Part shown: positions 36,310 to 44,216 of the stretch, piece by piece | Numbering within the stretch: position 1 is the stretch's first letter | Layout of the letters: every line of letters starts with the position of its first letter | Source of the DNA: Proteobacteria bacterium SG_bin9 | Lineage (GTDB): Bacteria > Pseudomonadota > Alphaproteobacteria > Rhizobiales > Xanthobacteraceae | NCBI GenBank assembly: GCA_002083525.1 | Contig: LWDM01000060.1 | Coordinates: 1-64,000 of the forward strand | DNA length: 64,000 nt | Direction of reading: 5' to 3' | Notes under the pieces: model-generated | Seen by the model: the letters and a program-made list of their open reading frames with translations, nothing else | Told to the model about the DNA's origin: nothing | The model's database searches: none | Translations under genes and position numbers: made by a program

Positions 36310-37509
36310 TTAAGCGACGGCCGTGCGCGGCATCGGCACAGCTTCCGAGCGCTTCAGCACATCCATGGCCGCCAGCACGCCGCCGCTGCGATGCGGAACG
36401 CCGGCAAGATCGAGCCCCATTTCGACGCCGGCGAGGGTGCCCATCAGCGTCAGGTCGTTGAAGTGGCCGAGGTGTCCGATACGGAAAACCTTGCCCTTGA
36501 TCTTGCCGAGGCCGGCGCCGAGCGACATGTCGAAATTGTCGAGCACCACCTTGCGGTATTGATCGGCATCGTGACCCTGCGGCATCATGACCGCGGTAAG
36601 GATCGGCGAGTGCTCGGACGCTTCCTGGCACAGCACTTCAAGCTCCCAGGCGCGAACGGCGGCGCGCGTTGCGGCCGAGTAGCGCTTGTGGCGGGCGAAG
36701 ACGTTGCCGAGGCCTTCCTCGAGCAGCATCTTGATCGCCTCGTCGAGGCCATAGAGCATGTTGGTCGCCGGCGTGTAGGGCCATGAACCGCCCTTGTTCG
36801 CTGCGATGATCTCGCTCCAGTCCCAGTACGAACGAACCGAGGTATTCGCCTTCGCCGCGGCGAGCGCCTTCTCCGACACCGCGTTGAAGCCGAGGCCCGG
36901 CGGCAGCATCAAACCCTTCTGCGAGCAGGTGACGGTGACGTCGACGCCCCATGCATCGTGTTCGTATTCAATCGAGCCGAGCGACGAGATGGTGTCGACC
37001 ATCAAAAGCGCCGGATGCTTGGCGCGATCCATCGCTTTACGGATTTCCGGAATGCGCGTGACGCAGCCGGTGGAGGTTTCGTTGTGAACCACCATCACTG
37101 CCTTGATGCTGTGCGACTTGTCAGCAGCGAGCTTGGCTTCGATCTGCTCGGGGACCGCGCCGCGGCGCCAGTCGCCGGGAAGGAAGTCGATCTCAAGCTT
37201 CAGCTTCTCGGCCATGTTCCGCCACAGCGTCGCGAACTGGCCGGTCTCCGCCATCAGCACCTTGTCCCCGGGGGAAAGCGTGTTGACGATCGCTGCTTCC
37301 CACGCGCCGGTGCCGGAGGACGGATAGATGATGACCGGCTGCTTGGTGCCGAAGATTTTCTTCGAGCCGTCGATCACCCGCAGGCCGAGCTCCGCAAATT
37401 CGGGGCCGCGATGATCGATCGTCGGATAGTCCATCGCCCGCAAAACGCGGTCCGGGACATTCGTGGGCCCAGGGATTTGCAGGAAGTGCTTGCCGGTGTG
37501 GAGCGCCAT
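36310..37509 (-). CDS. class V aminotransferase, serine-glyoxylate / aspartate-glyoxylate type
   Basis: The enzyme should transfer an amino group to glyoxylate, giving glycine, with serine or aspartate as donor. The 399-aa chain has the N-terminal FLQIPGPTNVPDRVLRAMD, PSSGTGAWEAAI (63-74) and HNETSTGCV. The PLP lysine is Lys198 in CSQKGLMLPPG. RIGHLGHFND near the C-terminus binds the substrate carboxylate. It resembles SgaA of serine-cycle bacteria and BhcA of the beta-hydroxyaspartate cycle; the donor is not decidable here. ATG at 37509 has GAGGA upstream. It is the first gene of the minus-strand set with tctCBA and diverges from the GntR gene, with a palindrome between. Confidence 0.88.
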   Translation of the reverse strand: MALHTGKHFLQIPGPTNVPDRVLRAMDYPTIDHRGPEFAELGLRVIDGSKKIFGTKQPVIIYPSSGTGAWEAAIVNTLSPGDKVLMAETGQFATLWRNMAEKLKLEIDFLPGDWRRGAVPEQIEAKLAADKSHSIKAVMVVHNETSTGCVTRIPEIRKAMDRAKHPALLMVDTISSLGSIEYEHDAWGVDVTVTCSQKGLMLPPGLGFNAVSEKALAAAKANTSVRSYWDWSEIIAANKGGSWPYTPATNMLYGLDEAIKMLLEEGLGNVFARHKRYSAATRAAVRAWELEVLCQEASEHSPILTAVMMPQGHDADQYRKVVLDNFDMSLGAGLGKIKGKVFRIGHLGHFNDLTLMGTLAGVEMGLDLAGVPHRSGGVLAAMDVLKRSEAVPMPRTAVA

Positions 37510-37656
37510 GTCGTCCTCAATTGAATGCAATTTTGCAGATTGAAGTTCGGTAAGGAAGTCAGATTGTATTCTCTTTTCGCTTCCACACAACCAGAAAATC
37601 GGCTAAATCGTCAAGAGGCAATCGGGAATGACAGAAATAGTCAACAATCCTGACGT

Positions 37657-37670
37657 TTTTGTCGACAAAA
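37657..37670. promoter_or_regulatory. perfect palindrome TTTTGTCGACAAAA, likely GntR operator
   Basis: A 14-bp perfect palindrome lies between the divergent aminotransferase (start 37509) and gntR (start 37704). Its core TTGTCGACAA fits the T-N-GT-N3-AC-N-A type operator known for FadR-subfamily GntR regulators. The position allows control of both arms and autoregulation. Confidence 0.6.
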
Positions 37671-37703
37671 TTCAGACCGGAGCATCGTCTTTTGAATAAT
37701 CTG

Positions 37704-38426
37704 ATGCGCACCAGAAGTTTCGAGGTCGTGGAGAGCCAGCCGACGTCGTTGCATGACGATTTGCTGAGTCAGCTGCGCAACTACATCGTCGCCGGCGATC
37801 TCGCGCCGGGTGCGCGGATTCCGGAACGGGAGCTGTGCGAGAAGTTCGAGGTGTCGCGCACGCCGTTGCGCGAGGCGCTGAAGGTGCTGGCGGCGGAAGG
37901 GTTGATCGAACTGCTCGCCAATCGCGGCGCGCGGGTGCGCGTGTTCTCGGAAGGCGACATCCGCAACCTGTTCGAAGTGATTGCGGGCCTCGACTTCGTC
38001 GCCGGCCGTCTCGCCTGCGAGCGCATCACCGACGAGGGCATCGCCAACATCGAGCGCCTGCATCTCGATATGTACACCTGTTACATGCGGCGCGAGCTCG
38101 CCGACTATTTCCGCCTGAATCAGCAGATTCATCAGGAGATTGTCGATGCCGCGGGAAATCCGGTGTTGAGCGCCAATTACGCGAGCGCCAACGCTGTGGT
38201 GCGCCGCCTGCGCTTCGCGGCCAACCTGGTGCATCGCGATCGTCTCAGCGATGCGATGCGCGAGCACGAAGACATTGTCGACGCGCTGCGCCGCCGTGCC
38301 GGTCAGGAGCTTGGCCTGAAGATGTACGAGCACATGCAGCGGAAATGCGACGCCGTGTGCGAGTACATGCGTGAACAGGCGCAGGCGGACTCCAAGGCTG
38401 CGCCGGACTTGCAGCCGGCAGACTAA
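37704..38426 (+). CDS. GntR-family transcriptional regulator (FCD/FadR subfamily)
   Basis: The 240-aa regulator has an N-terminal winged helix-turn-helix at about residues 14-80 (LHDDLLSQLRNYIVAGDLAPGARIPERELCEK, split here, then SRTPLREALKVLAAEGL). An all-helical FCD effector domain follows. Its metal-binding His/Asp positions may include those in REHEDIVDAL and MYEHM. ATG at 37704 is preferred over the frame-opening TTG at 37659, because the TTG lies inside the palindromic operator. It heads the plus-strand set with the FAD/Fe-S dehydrogenase, 75 nt upstream of it. A role in sensing a 2-hydroxyacid or glyoxylate-related ligand is inferred from the neighbours. Confidence 0.88.
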   Translation: MRTRSFEVVESQPTSLHDDLLSQLRNYIVAGDLAPGARIPERELCEKFEVSRTPLREALKVLAAEGLIELLANRGARVRVFSEGDIRNLFEVIAGLDFVAGRLACERITDEGIANIERLHLDMYTCYMRRELADYFRLNQQIHQEIVDAAGNPVLSANYASANAVVRRLRFAANLVHRDRLSDAMREHEDIVDALRRRAGQELGLKMYEHMQRKCDAVCEYMREQAQADSKAAPDLQPAD

Positions 38427-38501
38427 CCGCCAGGATGCCTTGTTCGCGCCACGACCGCAAAACGCCTACCGAAAAAGTAACGGCAATCCCAAGACACAAT
38501 T

Positions 38502-41456
38502 ATGGCAGCACATCACAAACATGAACGGGTGATTTCGGGCGCTGACAGTGCGCTGGCGGCGAAGCTGTCGCGCGAAATCACCGGCGATGTGCTGTTCGAT
38601 CCGTTCAGCCGCGGACGCTACGCAACCGATGCGTCGTTCTATCAGATCGTGCCGTTCGGTGTGGTCGTGCCGAAGACGATCGACGAAGCGTTGCGTGCGA
38701 TGGCGATCGCGCGTGACGACGGCCGCAAGGTCACGCCGCGCGGCGGCGGCACGTCGCAGTGCGGGCAAACGATCAACGACGGCATCGTCGTCGACGGCTC
38801 GAAGCACCTCAACAAGATCCTGTCGCTCGACGTCGAGAACCGCACCTGCGTCGTGCAGCCGGGCATCGTGCTCGACGATCTCAACCGGCAACTGAAGAAG
38901 CACGGCCTGTGGTTTCCGGTCGACGTGTCGACCGCGTCGCGCGCGACCATCGGCGGCATGGCCGGCAACAATTCCTGCGGCGGCCGTTCGCTGCGGTACG
39001 GCACCATGCGCGACAACACGTTGTCGATGGAGGCGGCGCTTGCGGACGGCACGCTGCTGCGCTTCGGGCCGACCGATCGCGATCCGGTCAACGACGATCC
39101 GAGCGGCGGCCTCTTCCGCGATATGCTGGCGCTCGGTGCTCGCGAAGCCGGCGAGATCGCCGAGCGCTTCCCGCACGTGCAGCGCCGCGTCGGAGGCTAT
39201 AACCTCGATGCACTGACGCCGCGCAATGCGCTGAACAACATGGCGCACCTTCTTGTCGGCTCGGAAGGCACGCTCGCCTTCACCACGCAGCTCGAGATCA
39301 AGCTCTGGCCGCTGATCAGGAACAAGGTCGTCGGCGTTTGCCACTTCGGCAGCTTCTACGAGGCGATGGACGCCGCACAGCATCTGGTCAAGCTGAAGCC
39401 GATCGCGGTCGAACTCGTCGACAAGACGATGATCGCGCTTGGCCGAGATATCGCAATGTTCCGCCCGGTGATCGAGAGCGTGGTGCGGGGCGACCCCGAT
39501 GCGCTGCTGCTGGTCGAGTTCGCCGAGGAAGATCAGGACGAGAATCTGCGGCGCCTCAAGCAACTCGCGCAATTGATGGGCGATCTCGGCTTCAGCTGGA
39601 ACAATCCCCCGCGCAAGTGGGGCGGGGTGGTCGATGTGATCGAACCCGCCGTGCAGGCGAGCATCGCCGATTTTCGCACCTCCGGTCTTAACGTGATGAT
39701 GTCGATGAAGCAGGAGGGCAAGCCGGTTTCGTTCGTCGAGGATTGCGCGGTGCCGTTGCCGCATCTCGCCGATTACACCGACCGCCTCAACCGCGTGTTC
39801 GAAAAGTATGGCACGCGCGGGACCATGTATGCGCATGCCTCCGAAGGCTGCCTGCACGTCCGCCCGGTGCTGAACCTGAAGCTCGACAAGGACGTCAAGG
39901 CGATGCGGGCCATCGCCGAGGAAGCGTTCGCGCTCGTGCGCGAATATAAAGGCTCGCACTCGGGCGAACACGGCGACGGGCTTGTTCGTTCGGAATTCCA
40001 TGAGAGCATGTTCGGCACGCGCCTCGTGCAGGCGTTCGGCGAGGTGAAGCACCGCTTCGATCCGGCGAACACGCTTAATCCGGGCAAGATCGTCGATCCG
40101 CCGAAGATGGACGATCGCTCGCTGTTCCGGTATCCGCCGGACTATCGCGTCAACGACCTGAAAACCCAGCTCGACTGGTCCGCCTACCCGGGAGCCGGCG
40201 GCGGTTTCCAGGGCGCGGTCGAGATGTGCAACAACAACGGCGCGTGCCGCAAGCTCGAGGGCGGCGTGATGTGCCCGTCCTATCGTGCGACGCGCAACGA
40301 AACCGACGTGACGCGCGGCCGCGCCAACACCTTGCGGCTCGCGATCTCCGGTCAGCTCGGCCCCGACGCACTCGCGTCCGATGAAATGATGGACACGCTG
40401 AAGCTGTGCGTGTCGTGCAAGGCTTGCCGCCACGAGTGCCCGACCGGCGTCGACATGGCCAAGATGAAGATCGAGGTGCTGGCCGCGCGCGCGGCGAAGC
40501 ACGGTCTCACCCTGCGCGATCGTCTCGTTGGCTATCTGCCGCGCTATGCCGGATTGATGTCGACCGTCGCACCGCTCGCCAACCTGCGCAACCACAGTTC
40601 GTTGCTGCGCGCACTGCTGGAGCGTGTCGCCGGGATCAGTGCCAAGCGTGAGTTGCCGTCGTGGCGCAGCGACACGTTCAATCCGGGCGAGATTGCCGTC
40701 GGCAGCGCGAACGGTCCCGAGGTCGTGCTGTTCGCCGACACCTTCAACCGCGCGTACGAGCGCGAGAATCTCGATGCCGCTTTGCGCGTGCTGGTCGCGG
40801 GCGGTTATCGCGTGCATCTGCCGAAACCGGTGTCCGGCGGGTCGCGCCCGCTGTGCTGCGGCCGCACCTTCCTGTCGGCAGGCCTCGTCGATCAGGCGCG
40901 GGAAGAACTTGACCGGCTGGTCGCTACGTTGTCGCCGTTCGCCGAGCGCGGTGTGCCGATCGTCGGGCTCGAGCCGAGTTGTTTGCTAACCTTGCGCGAT
41001 GAGCTGCTGTCGTTGCGCAAGGACGATGCTGCGAAACGCATTGGCGCCCACGCGCTGCTGCTCGAAGAATTCCTGGCGCGCGAGGCCAAGGCCGGCCGGC
41101 TACAACTGCCGCTGAAGCCGATTGCGACAAAAGCCGTTGTGCACGGCCACTGTCATCAGAAGTCGTTCGGTGCGTTCAAGCCGGTGGAAGAAGTGCTGCG
41201 GCTGGTGCCGGGGCTTGGTGTCGAGACCATCGAATCGAGCTGCTGCGGCATGGCTGGTGCATTCGGCTACGGCGCCGACACGTATGACGTCTCGATCCAG
41301 ATGGCGGAGGCGTCGCTTCTGCCCGCCGTCCGCAAGGCGGGCAAGGACACGCTGGTCGTGGCCGACGGGACCTCATGCCGGCATCAGATCAAGGATGGAT
41401 CGGCGCGCGAGGCACTGCATGTCGCGCGGGTGCTGGCGATGAGCCTGGATGCGTGA
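38502..41456 (+). CDS. FAD-linked and Fe-S 2-hydroxyacid dehydrogenase (GlcD-GlcF-type fusion)
   Basis: The 984-aa protein fuses an FAD-binding VAO-type oxidase to an iron-sulfur module, so it should oxidise a D-2-hydroxyacid and pass electrons to the respiratory chain. FAD-binding segments include TPRGGGTSQCGQTIN and TIGGMAGNNSCGGRS. The oxidase C-terminal domain runs to about residue 535, with SGEHGDGLVRSEF. The Fe-S part has CVSCKACRHECPTGVDM near residue 645 and two cysteine-rich CCG motifs (SRPLCCGR, SSCCGMAGAFGYG). Candidates are D-2-hydroxyglutarate, D-lactate or glycolate dehydrogenase (YdiJ/Dld2-like). The start is ATG at 38502. It overlaps the next frame and belongs with GntR and the GlcG-like protein. 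Confidence 0.88.
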   Translation: MAAHHKHERVISGADSALAAKLSREITGDVLFDPFSRGRYATDASFYQIVPFGVVVPKTIDEALRAMAIARDDGRKVTPRGGGTSQCGQTINDGIVVDGSKHLNKILSLDVENRTCVVQPGIVLDDLNRQLKKHGLWFPVDVSTASRATIGGMAGNNSCGGRSLRYGTMRDNTLSMEAALADGTLLRFGPTDRDPVNDDPSGGLFRDMLALGAREAGEIAERFPHVQRRVGGYNLDALTPRNALNNMAHLLVGSEGTLAFTTQLEIKLWPLIRNKVVGVCHFGSFYEAMDAAQHLVKLKPIAVELVDKTMIALGRDIAMFRPVIESVVRGDPDALLLVEFAEEDQDENLRRLKQLAQLMGDLGFSWNNPPRKWGGVVDVIEPAVQASIADFRTSGLNVMMSMKQEGKPVSFVEDCAVPLPHLADYTDRLNRVFEKYGTRGTMYAHASEGCLHVRPVLNLKLDKDVKAMRAIAEEAFALVREYKGSHSGEHGDGLVRSEFHESMFGTRLVQAFGEVKHRFDPANTLNPGKIVDPPKMDDRSLFRYPPDYRVNDLKTQLDWSAYPGAGGGFQGAVEMCNNNGACRKLEGGVMCPSYRATRNETDVTRGRANTLRLAISGQLGPDALASDEMMDTLKLCVSCKACRHECPTGVDMAKMKIEVLAARAAKHGLTLRDRLVGYLPRYAGLMSTVAPLANLRNHSSLLRALLERVAGISAKRELPSWRSDTFNPGEIAVGSANGPEVVLFADTFNRAYERENLDAALRVLVAGGYRVHLPKPVSGGSRPLCCGRTFLSAGLVDQAREELDRLVATLSPFAERGVPIVGLEPSCLLTLRDELLSLRKDDAAKRIGAHALLLEEFLAREAKAGRLQLPLKPIATKAVVHGHCHQKSFGAFKPVEEVLRLVPGLGVETIESSCCGMAGAFGYGADTYDVSIQMAEASLLPAVRKAGKDTLVVADGTSCRHQIKDGSAREALHVARVLAMSLDA

Positions 41457-41493
41457 TACGCCGCCGACATCAATCTTCATGACAGGACTGACG

Positions 41494-41925
41494 ATGACCG
41501 ATCTGACGCTCGATACCGCCCGCACAATTCTCGATGCCTCGCTGGCAAAGGCTGCCGAGATGAAACTGAAGCCGATGGCGATGGTGATCCTGGATGCGCG
41601 CGGCTGCCTGAAGGCGGCGGTGGTGCAGGACGGCACAAGCCTGCTGCGCAGCGAAGTCGCGCACGGCAAGGCTTATGGCGCGCTCGCGCTTGGCATGGGC
41701 TCGCGCGCGATCTTCAAACGCGCCAACGAGCAGCCGTACTTTGTCGACGCCATCAACACCATGGCGCGTGGCGCTCTGGTGCCGGTGCCGGGCGGCGTGC
41801 TGATCAAGGACAAGGGCGGCAAGCTCGTCGGAGCCATCGGGCTGAGCGGCGATACCTCGGACAACGACGAGACGTGCGCGGTGGCGGCGATTGAATCCGC
41901 AGGACTTGCTGCAGACGTGGGCTGA
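41494..41925 (+). CDS. GlcG/HbpS-family protein (DUF336)
   Basis: The 143-aa protein begins MTDLTLDTARTILDASLAKA and matches the GlcG/HbpS (Haem_degrading) fold: VILDARGCLKAAVVQDG, then SEVAHGKAYGALALG and GGVLIKDKGGKLVGAIGLSG. Members are found in glycolate oxidase operons and some bind heme or corrinoids; their exact role is unsettled. ATG at 41494 has AGGA 6 nt upstream; two upstream ATGs (41479, 41449) are possible. It lies 37 nt after the dehydrogenase and supports a glycolate/2-hydroxyacid function there. It abuts the convergent reductase gene with no spacer. Confidence 0.8.
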   Translation: MTDLTLDTARTILDASLAKAAEMKLKPMAMVILDARGCLKAAVVQDGTSLLRSEVAHGKAYGALALGMGSRAIFKRANEQPYFVDAINTMARGALVPVPGGVLIKDKGGKLVGAIGLSGDTSDNDETCAVAAIESAGLAADVG

Positions 41926-42819
41926 TCAGGTCTTGCGGGTGAGGTATTTGCCGATCTCGGTGTGATCGGCGTTTTGCCCGAGCGACTTCAGCGCAGCATC
42001 CCACATGTCGGCGACCTGATCCGCGAGCGGGGCGGGGACGCCGATGTCGTGCGCGAGGTTGTCGGCGGTGCGGATATCCTTGGCCATCAACGCCATCGAG
42101 AAGCCGGACGCAAAGCTGTTCGAGATGATGAACTGCTTCAGCTTGTTCTCGGTCGAGTTGTTGCGGCCGGTCGAGGCGTTCAGGACGTCCACCAGCACGT
42201 TCGGCTCGAGGCCGAATTTTTCGGCGATCGCGACCGCTTCCGCCGCCGCGGCGAGACCGGCGGCCGAGACGTAGTTGTTCAATGCCTTCGCCGCGTGACC
42301 GGAGCCGAGCGGACCGGTGCGGAAGATCGACTTGCCCATGGCGGCGAGCACCGGATCGACGCGGTCGATGGTCGAGCCGGCGCCGCCGGCCATGATCGCC
42401 AGCGTGCCGTCGATGGCGCGCTTGACGCCGCCGGACACCGGCGCATCGACAAACTCGAAGCCGGCCTTGATGACCTCCTCGCCGAGGGCGCGGGTGCCGA
42501 GCGGCGCCGACGAGCTCATGTCGATGACAACAGCGCCTTGCTTCAGGTGCCCCATGAAGCCTTCGACGGCCGCGCGGACGATCTTTCCGTCCGGCAGCAG
42601 CGTGATCACCGCATCCGCCGTCGCGATTGCGGCCGCCGCGCTTTCGGCGGCATTGCCGCCTTCGGCAACGAATTTTGCCCGTGCTTCCGCCGACAGATCG
42701 AACCCGGTGACATCGTAGCCCGCGCGGCCGAGGCAGGCCGCCATCGGCCGGCCCATATTGCCGAGTCCGACCACGGCGACATGTGCGGGCGGCGAAATGA
42801 TCAGGCTTTGCACGGGCAC
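41926..42819 (-). CDS. NAD(P)-dependent 3-hydroxyisobutyrate dehydrogenase / tartronate semialdehyde reductase-like
   Basis: This is a 297-aa beta-hydroxyacid dehydrogenase. An N-terminal Rossmann fold (VAVVGLGNMGRPMA, about 14-27) is followed by the substrate motif DAPVSGGVKRAIDGTLAIM and the catalytic lysine segment GSGHAAKALNNYV. The all-helical C-terminal domain contains FSMALMAKDIRTADNLA. In this family the enzyme acts on 3-hydroxyisobutyrate, 2-hydroxy-3-oxopropionate or D-threonate-like acids. The adjacent glyoxylate-related genes favour tartronate semialdehyde reductase (GlxR), but this is inference. Its stop directly abuts the convergent GlcG-like gene. Confidence 0.85.
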   Translation of the reverse strand: MPVQSLIISPPAHVAVVGLGNMGRPMAACLGRAGYDVTGFDLSAEARAKFVAEGGNAAESAAAAIATADAVITLLPDGKIVRAAVEGFMGHLKQGAVVIDMSSSAPLGTRALGEEVIKAGFEFVDAPVSGGVKRAIDGTLAIMAGGAGSTIDRVDPVLAAMGKSIFRTGPLGSGHAAKALNNYVSAAGLAAAAEAVAIAEKFGLEPNVLVDVLNASTGRNNSTENKLKQFIISNSFASGFSMALMAKDIRTADNLAHDIGVPAPLADQVADMWDAALKSLGQNADHTEIGKYLTRKT

Positions 42820-42936
42820 GGACGTTTCCTCGTTTCTGTGATCAATTGATTGCGGAATCTAGCGCAAAGCGGCTCGAACTTGCAGCGCAGACTGTGTATG
42901 TCAGGTGGCCGAAAATAAAGACCACGGGAGATAGGC

Positions 42937-43341
42937 ATGAGCTACAACCAGACCATCACGCTTGGCGGACTGTTCGACAAGGGCCTCGGCCTGCGCAGCG
43001 AAGTGCTGGGCAAGGAATATGTCGACAAGTCGATCAACGCGAGCAACGATTTCATGATGGCGTTCCAGCACATCACCACCGAGTGGTGCTGGGGCTATGC
43101 CTGGGGACGCCCGGGACTCGACAAGAAGACCCGCAGCATGCTCAACCTCGCGATGCTCACCGCACTCGGCCGCGCGCCGGAGGTGAAGCTGCATACGCGC
43201 GGCGCCATCAACAACGGCCTCACCGTCGACGAGATCAAGGAAGTGCTGCTTCATGCGACTGTTTACTGCGGCATTCCGGCCGGCCTCGACGCCTTCAAGG
43301 CGGCAAATGAGGTGCTGACGGAGATGGGCAAGGTGAAATAG
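42937..43341 (+). CDS. carboxymuconolactone decarboxylase (CMD)-family protein
   Basis: The 134-aa protein has the CMD/AhpD-like pattern: EWCWGYAWGRPGLDKKTRSMLNLAMLTALG (split here), then EVKLHTRGAINNGLTVDEIKEVLLHATVYCGIPAGLDAF. The glycine-rich CGIPAGLDAF end and LHTRGA segment are characteristic. AhpD's CxxC redox pair is absent, so it is closer to the PcaC-like branch. The ribosome site GGGAG lies before ATG at 42937. It is divergent from the reductase gene and may be a stand-alone gene. Confidence 0.82.
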   Translation: MSYNQTITLGGLFDKGLGLRSEVLGKEYVDKSINASNDFMMAFQHITTEWCWGYAWGRPGLDKKTRSMLNLAMLTALGRAPEVKLHTRGAINNGLTVDEIKEVLLHATVYCGIPAGLDAFKAANEVLTEMGKVK

Positions 43342-43460
43342 ACTTTCATTGCCGCGATGTCGCCGCAAGGCCGCGTCACGCTGGAAACGGGCAGGCGGGT
43401 CTCGCGAAGTCCGCCTGCACATGACGACAGATCGAGACAGATTGATACGACGAGCTGACC

Positions 43461-43697
43461 ATGAGCGATGAACTGCCCGACCGCCTCTCCAACGATCCGC
43501 GCAGCCCCTACTATAATGAAGCAGTGCTGGCGCGCGATATCGGCATCCGGTTCAAGGGCGTCGAGAAGAACAATGTCGAGGAATACTGCATCAGCGAGAA
43601 CTGGATCCGCGTTGCGGCCGGTTCGGCGCGCGACCGCTACGGCAATCCGGTCACCATCAAGCTGACCGGCAAGGTCGAGCCATTTTTCAAGAGCTAG
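43461..43697 (+). CDS. DUF3297-family small protein
   Basis: The 78-aa protein (MSDELPDRLSNDPRSPYYNE, ending KLTGKVEPFFK) matches the small DUF3297 family of Proteobacteria, which has no known function. There is no signal peptide or membrane segment. It lies 11 nt before the glutathione peroxidase gene on the same strand, a close spacing that suggests cotranscription. Confidence 0.8.
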   Translation: MSDELPDRLSNDPRSPYYNEAVLARDIGIRFKGVEKNNVEEYCISENWIRVAAGSARDRYGNPVTIKLTGKVEPFFKS

Positions 43698-43708
43698 AGA
43701 TCGAAGCG

Positions 43709-44194
43709 ATGCCGGGCGTGCACGAGTTTTCCGCAGTGACGCTGAAAGGCGAGGTGGTCTCGCTCGATCAGTTCAGCGGCAAGGTGCTGGTGGTGGTGAA
43801 CACCGCGAGCCAGTGCGGATTCACACCGCAGTACAAGGGCCTCGATGCGCTGCATCGGCAATACGCGCCGCGCGGCTTTTCGGTGCTCGGCTTTCCCTGC
43901 AATCAGTTCGGCGGGCAGGAGCCCGGTACGTCCGAACAGATTGGCGAGTTCTGCGCCAAGACCTACGACGTGACGTTTCCGATGTTCGCGCGTGTCGACG
44001 TCAACGGTCCGGAGGCTCATCCGCTGTATCGCTATCTGAGCAAGGCGAAGACCGGGCTGCTTGGCTCCGACTGGATCAAATGGAATTTCACCAAGTTTCT
44101 GGTCGGCCGCGATGGCCTCGCGATCGCGCGCTACGCACCGCAGGCGACACCGGAATCGATGGCGCGCGATATCGAGAAGCAGCTCGGCAAGTGA
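43709..44194 (+). CDS. glutathione peroxidase
   Basis: The 161-aa cytoplasmic enzyme reduces hydroperoxides with thiols. The catalytic tetrad is visible: Cys36 (NTASQCGFT), Gln70 (NQFGGQEPG), and Trp125-Asn126 (IKWNFTKFLV). It is the cysteine form, not selenocysteine. Cys64 in GFPCNQFGG could be the resolving cysteine, in which case thioredoxin would be the reductant, as in many bacterial members. It follows the DUF3297 gene by 11 nt. Confidence 0.93.
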   Translation: MPGVHEFSAVTLKGEVVSLDQFSGKVLVVVNTASQCGFTPQYKGLDALHRQYAPRGFSVLGFPCNQFGGQEPGTSEQIGEFCAKTYDVTFPMFARVDVNGPEAHPLYRYLSKAKTGLLGSDWIKWNFTKFLVGRDGLAIARYAPQATPESMARDIEKQLGK

Positions 44195-44216
44195 AGCCGC
44201 GGATTAATCTGCAGCC

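Noticed and set aside
36310..37509. Beta-hydroxyaspartate cycle (BhcA) cluster
   Set aside because: The aminotransferase could be BhcA-like, but bhcB, bhcC and bhcD homologues are not next to it; the neighbours are transporter and dehydrogenase genes.
38466..40817. A 783-codon open frame opposite the FAD/Fe-S dehydrogenase
   Set aside because: It has the composition of a shadow frame, with no motif, while the plus strand is a clear two-module dehydrogenase.
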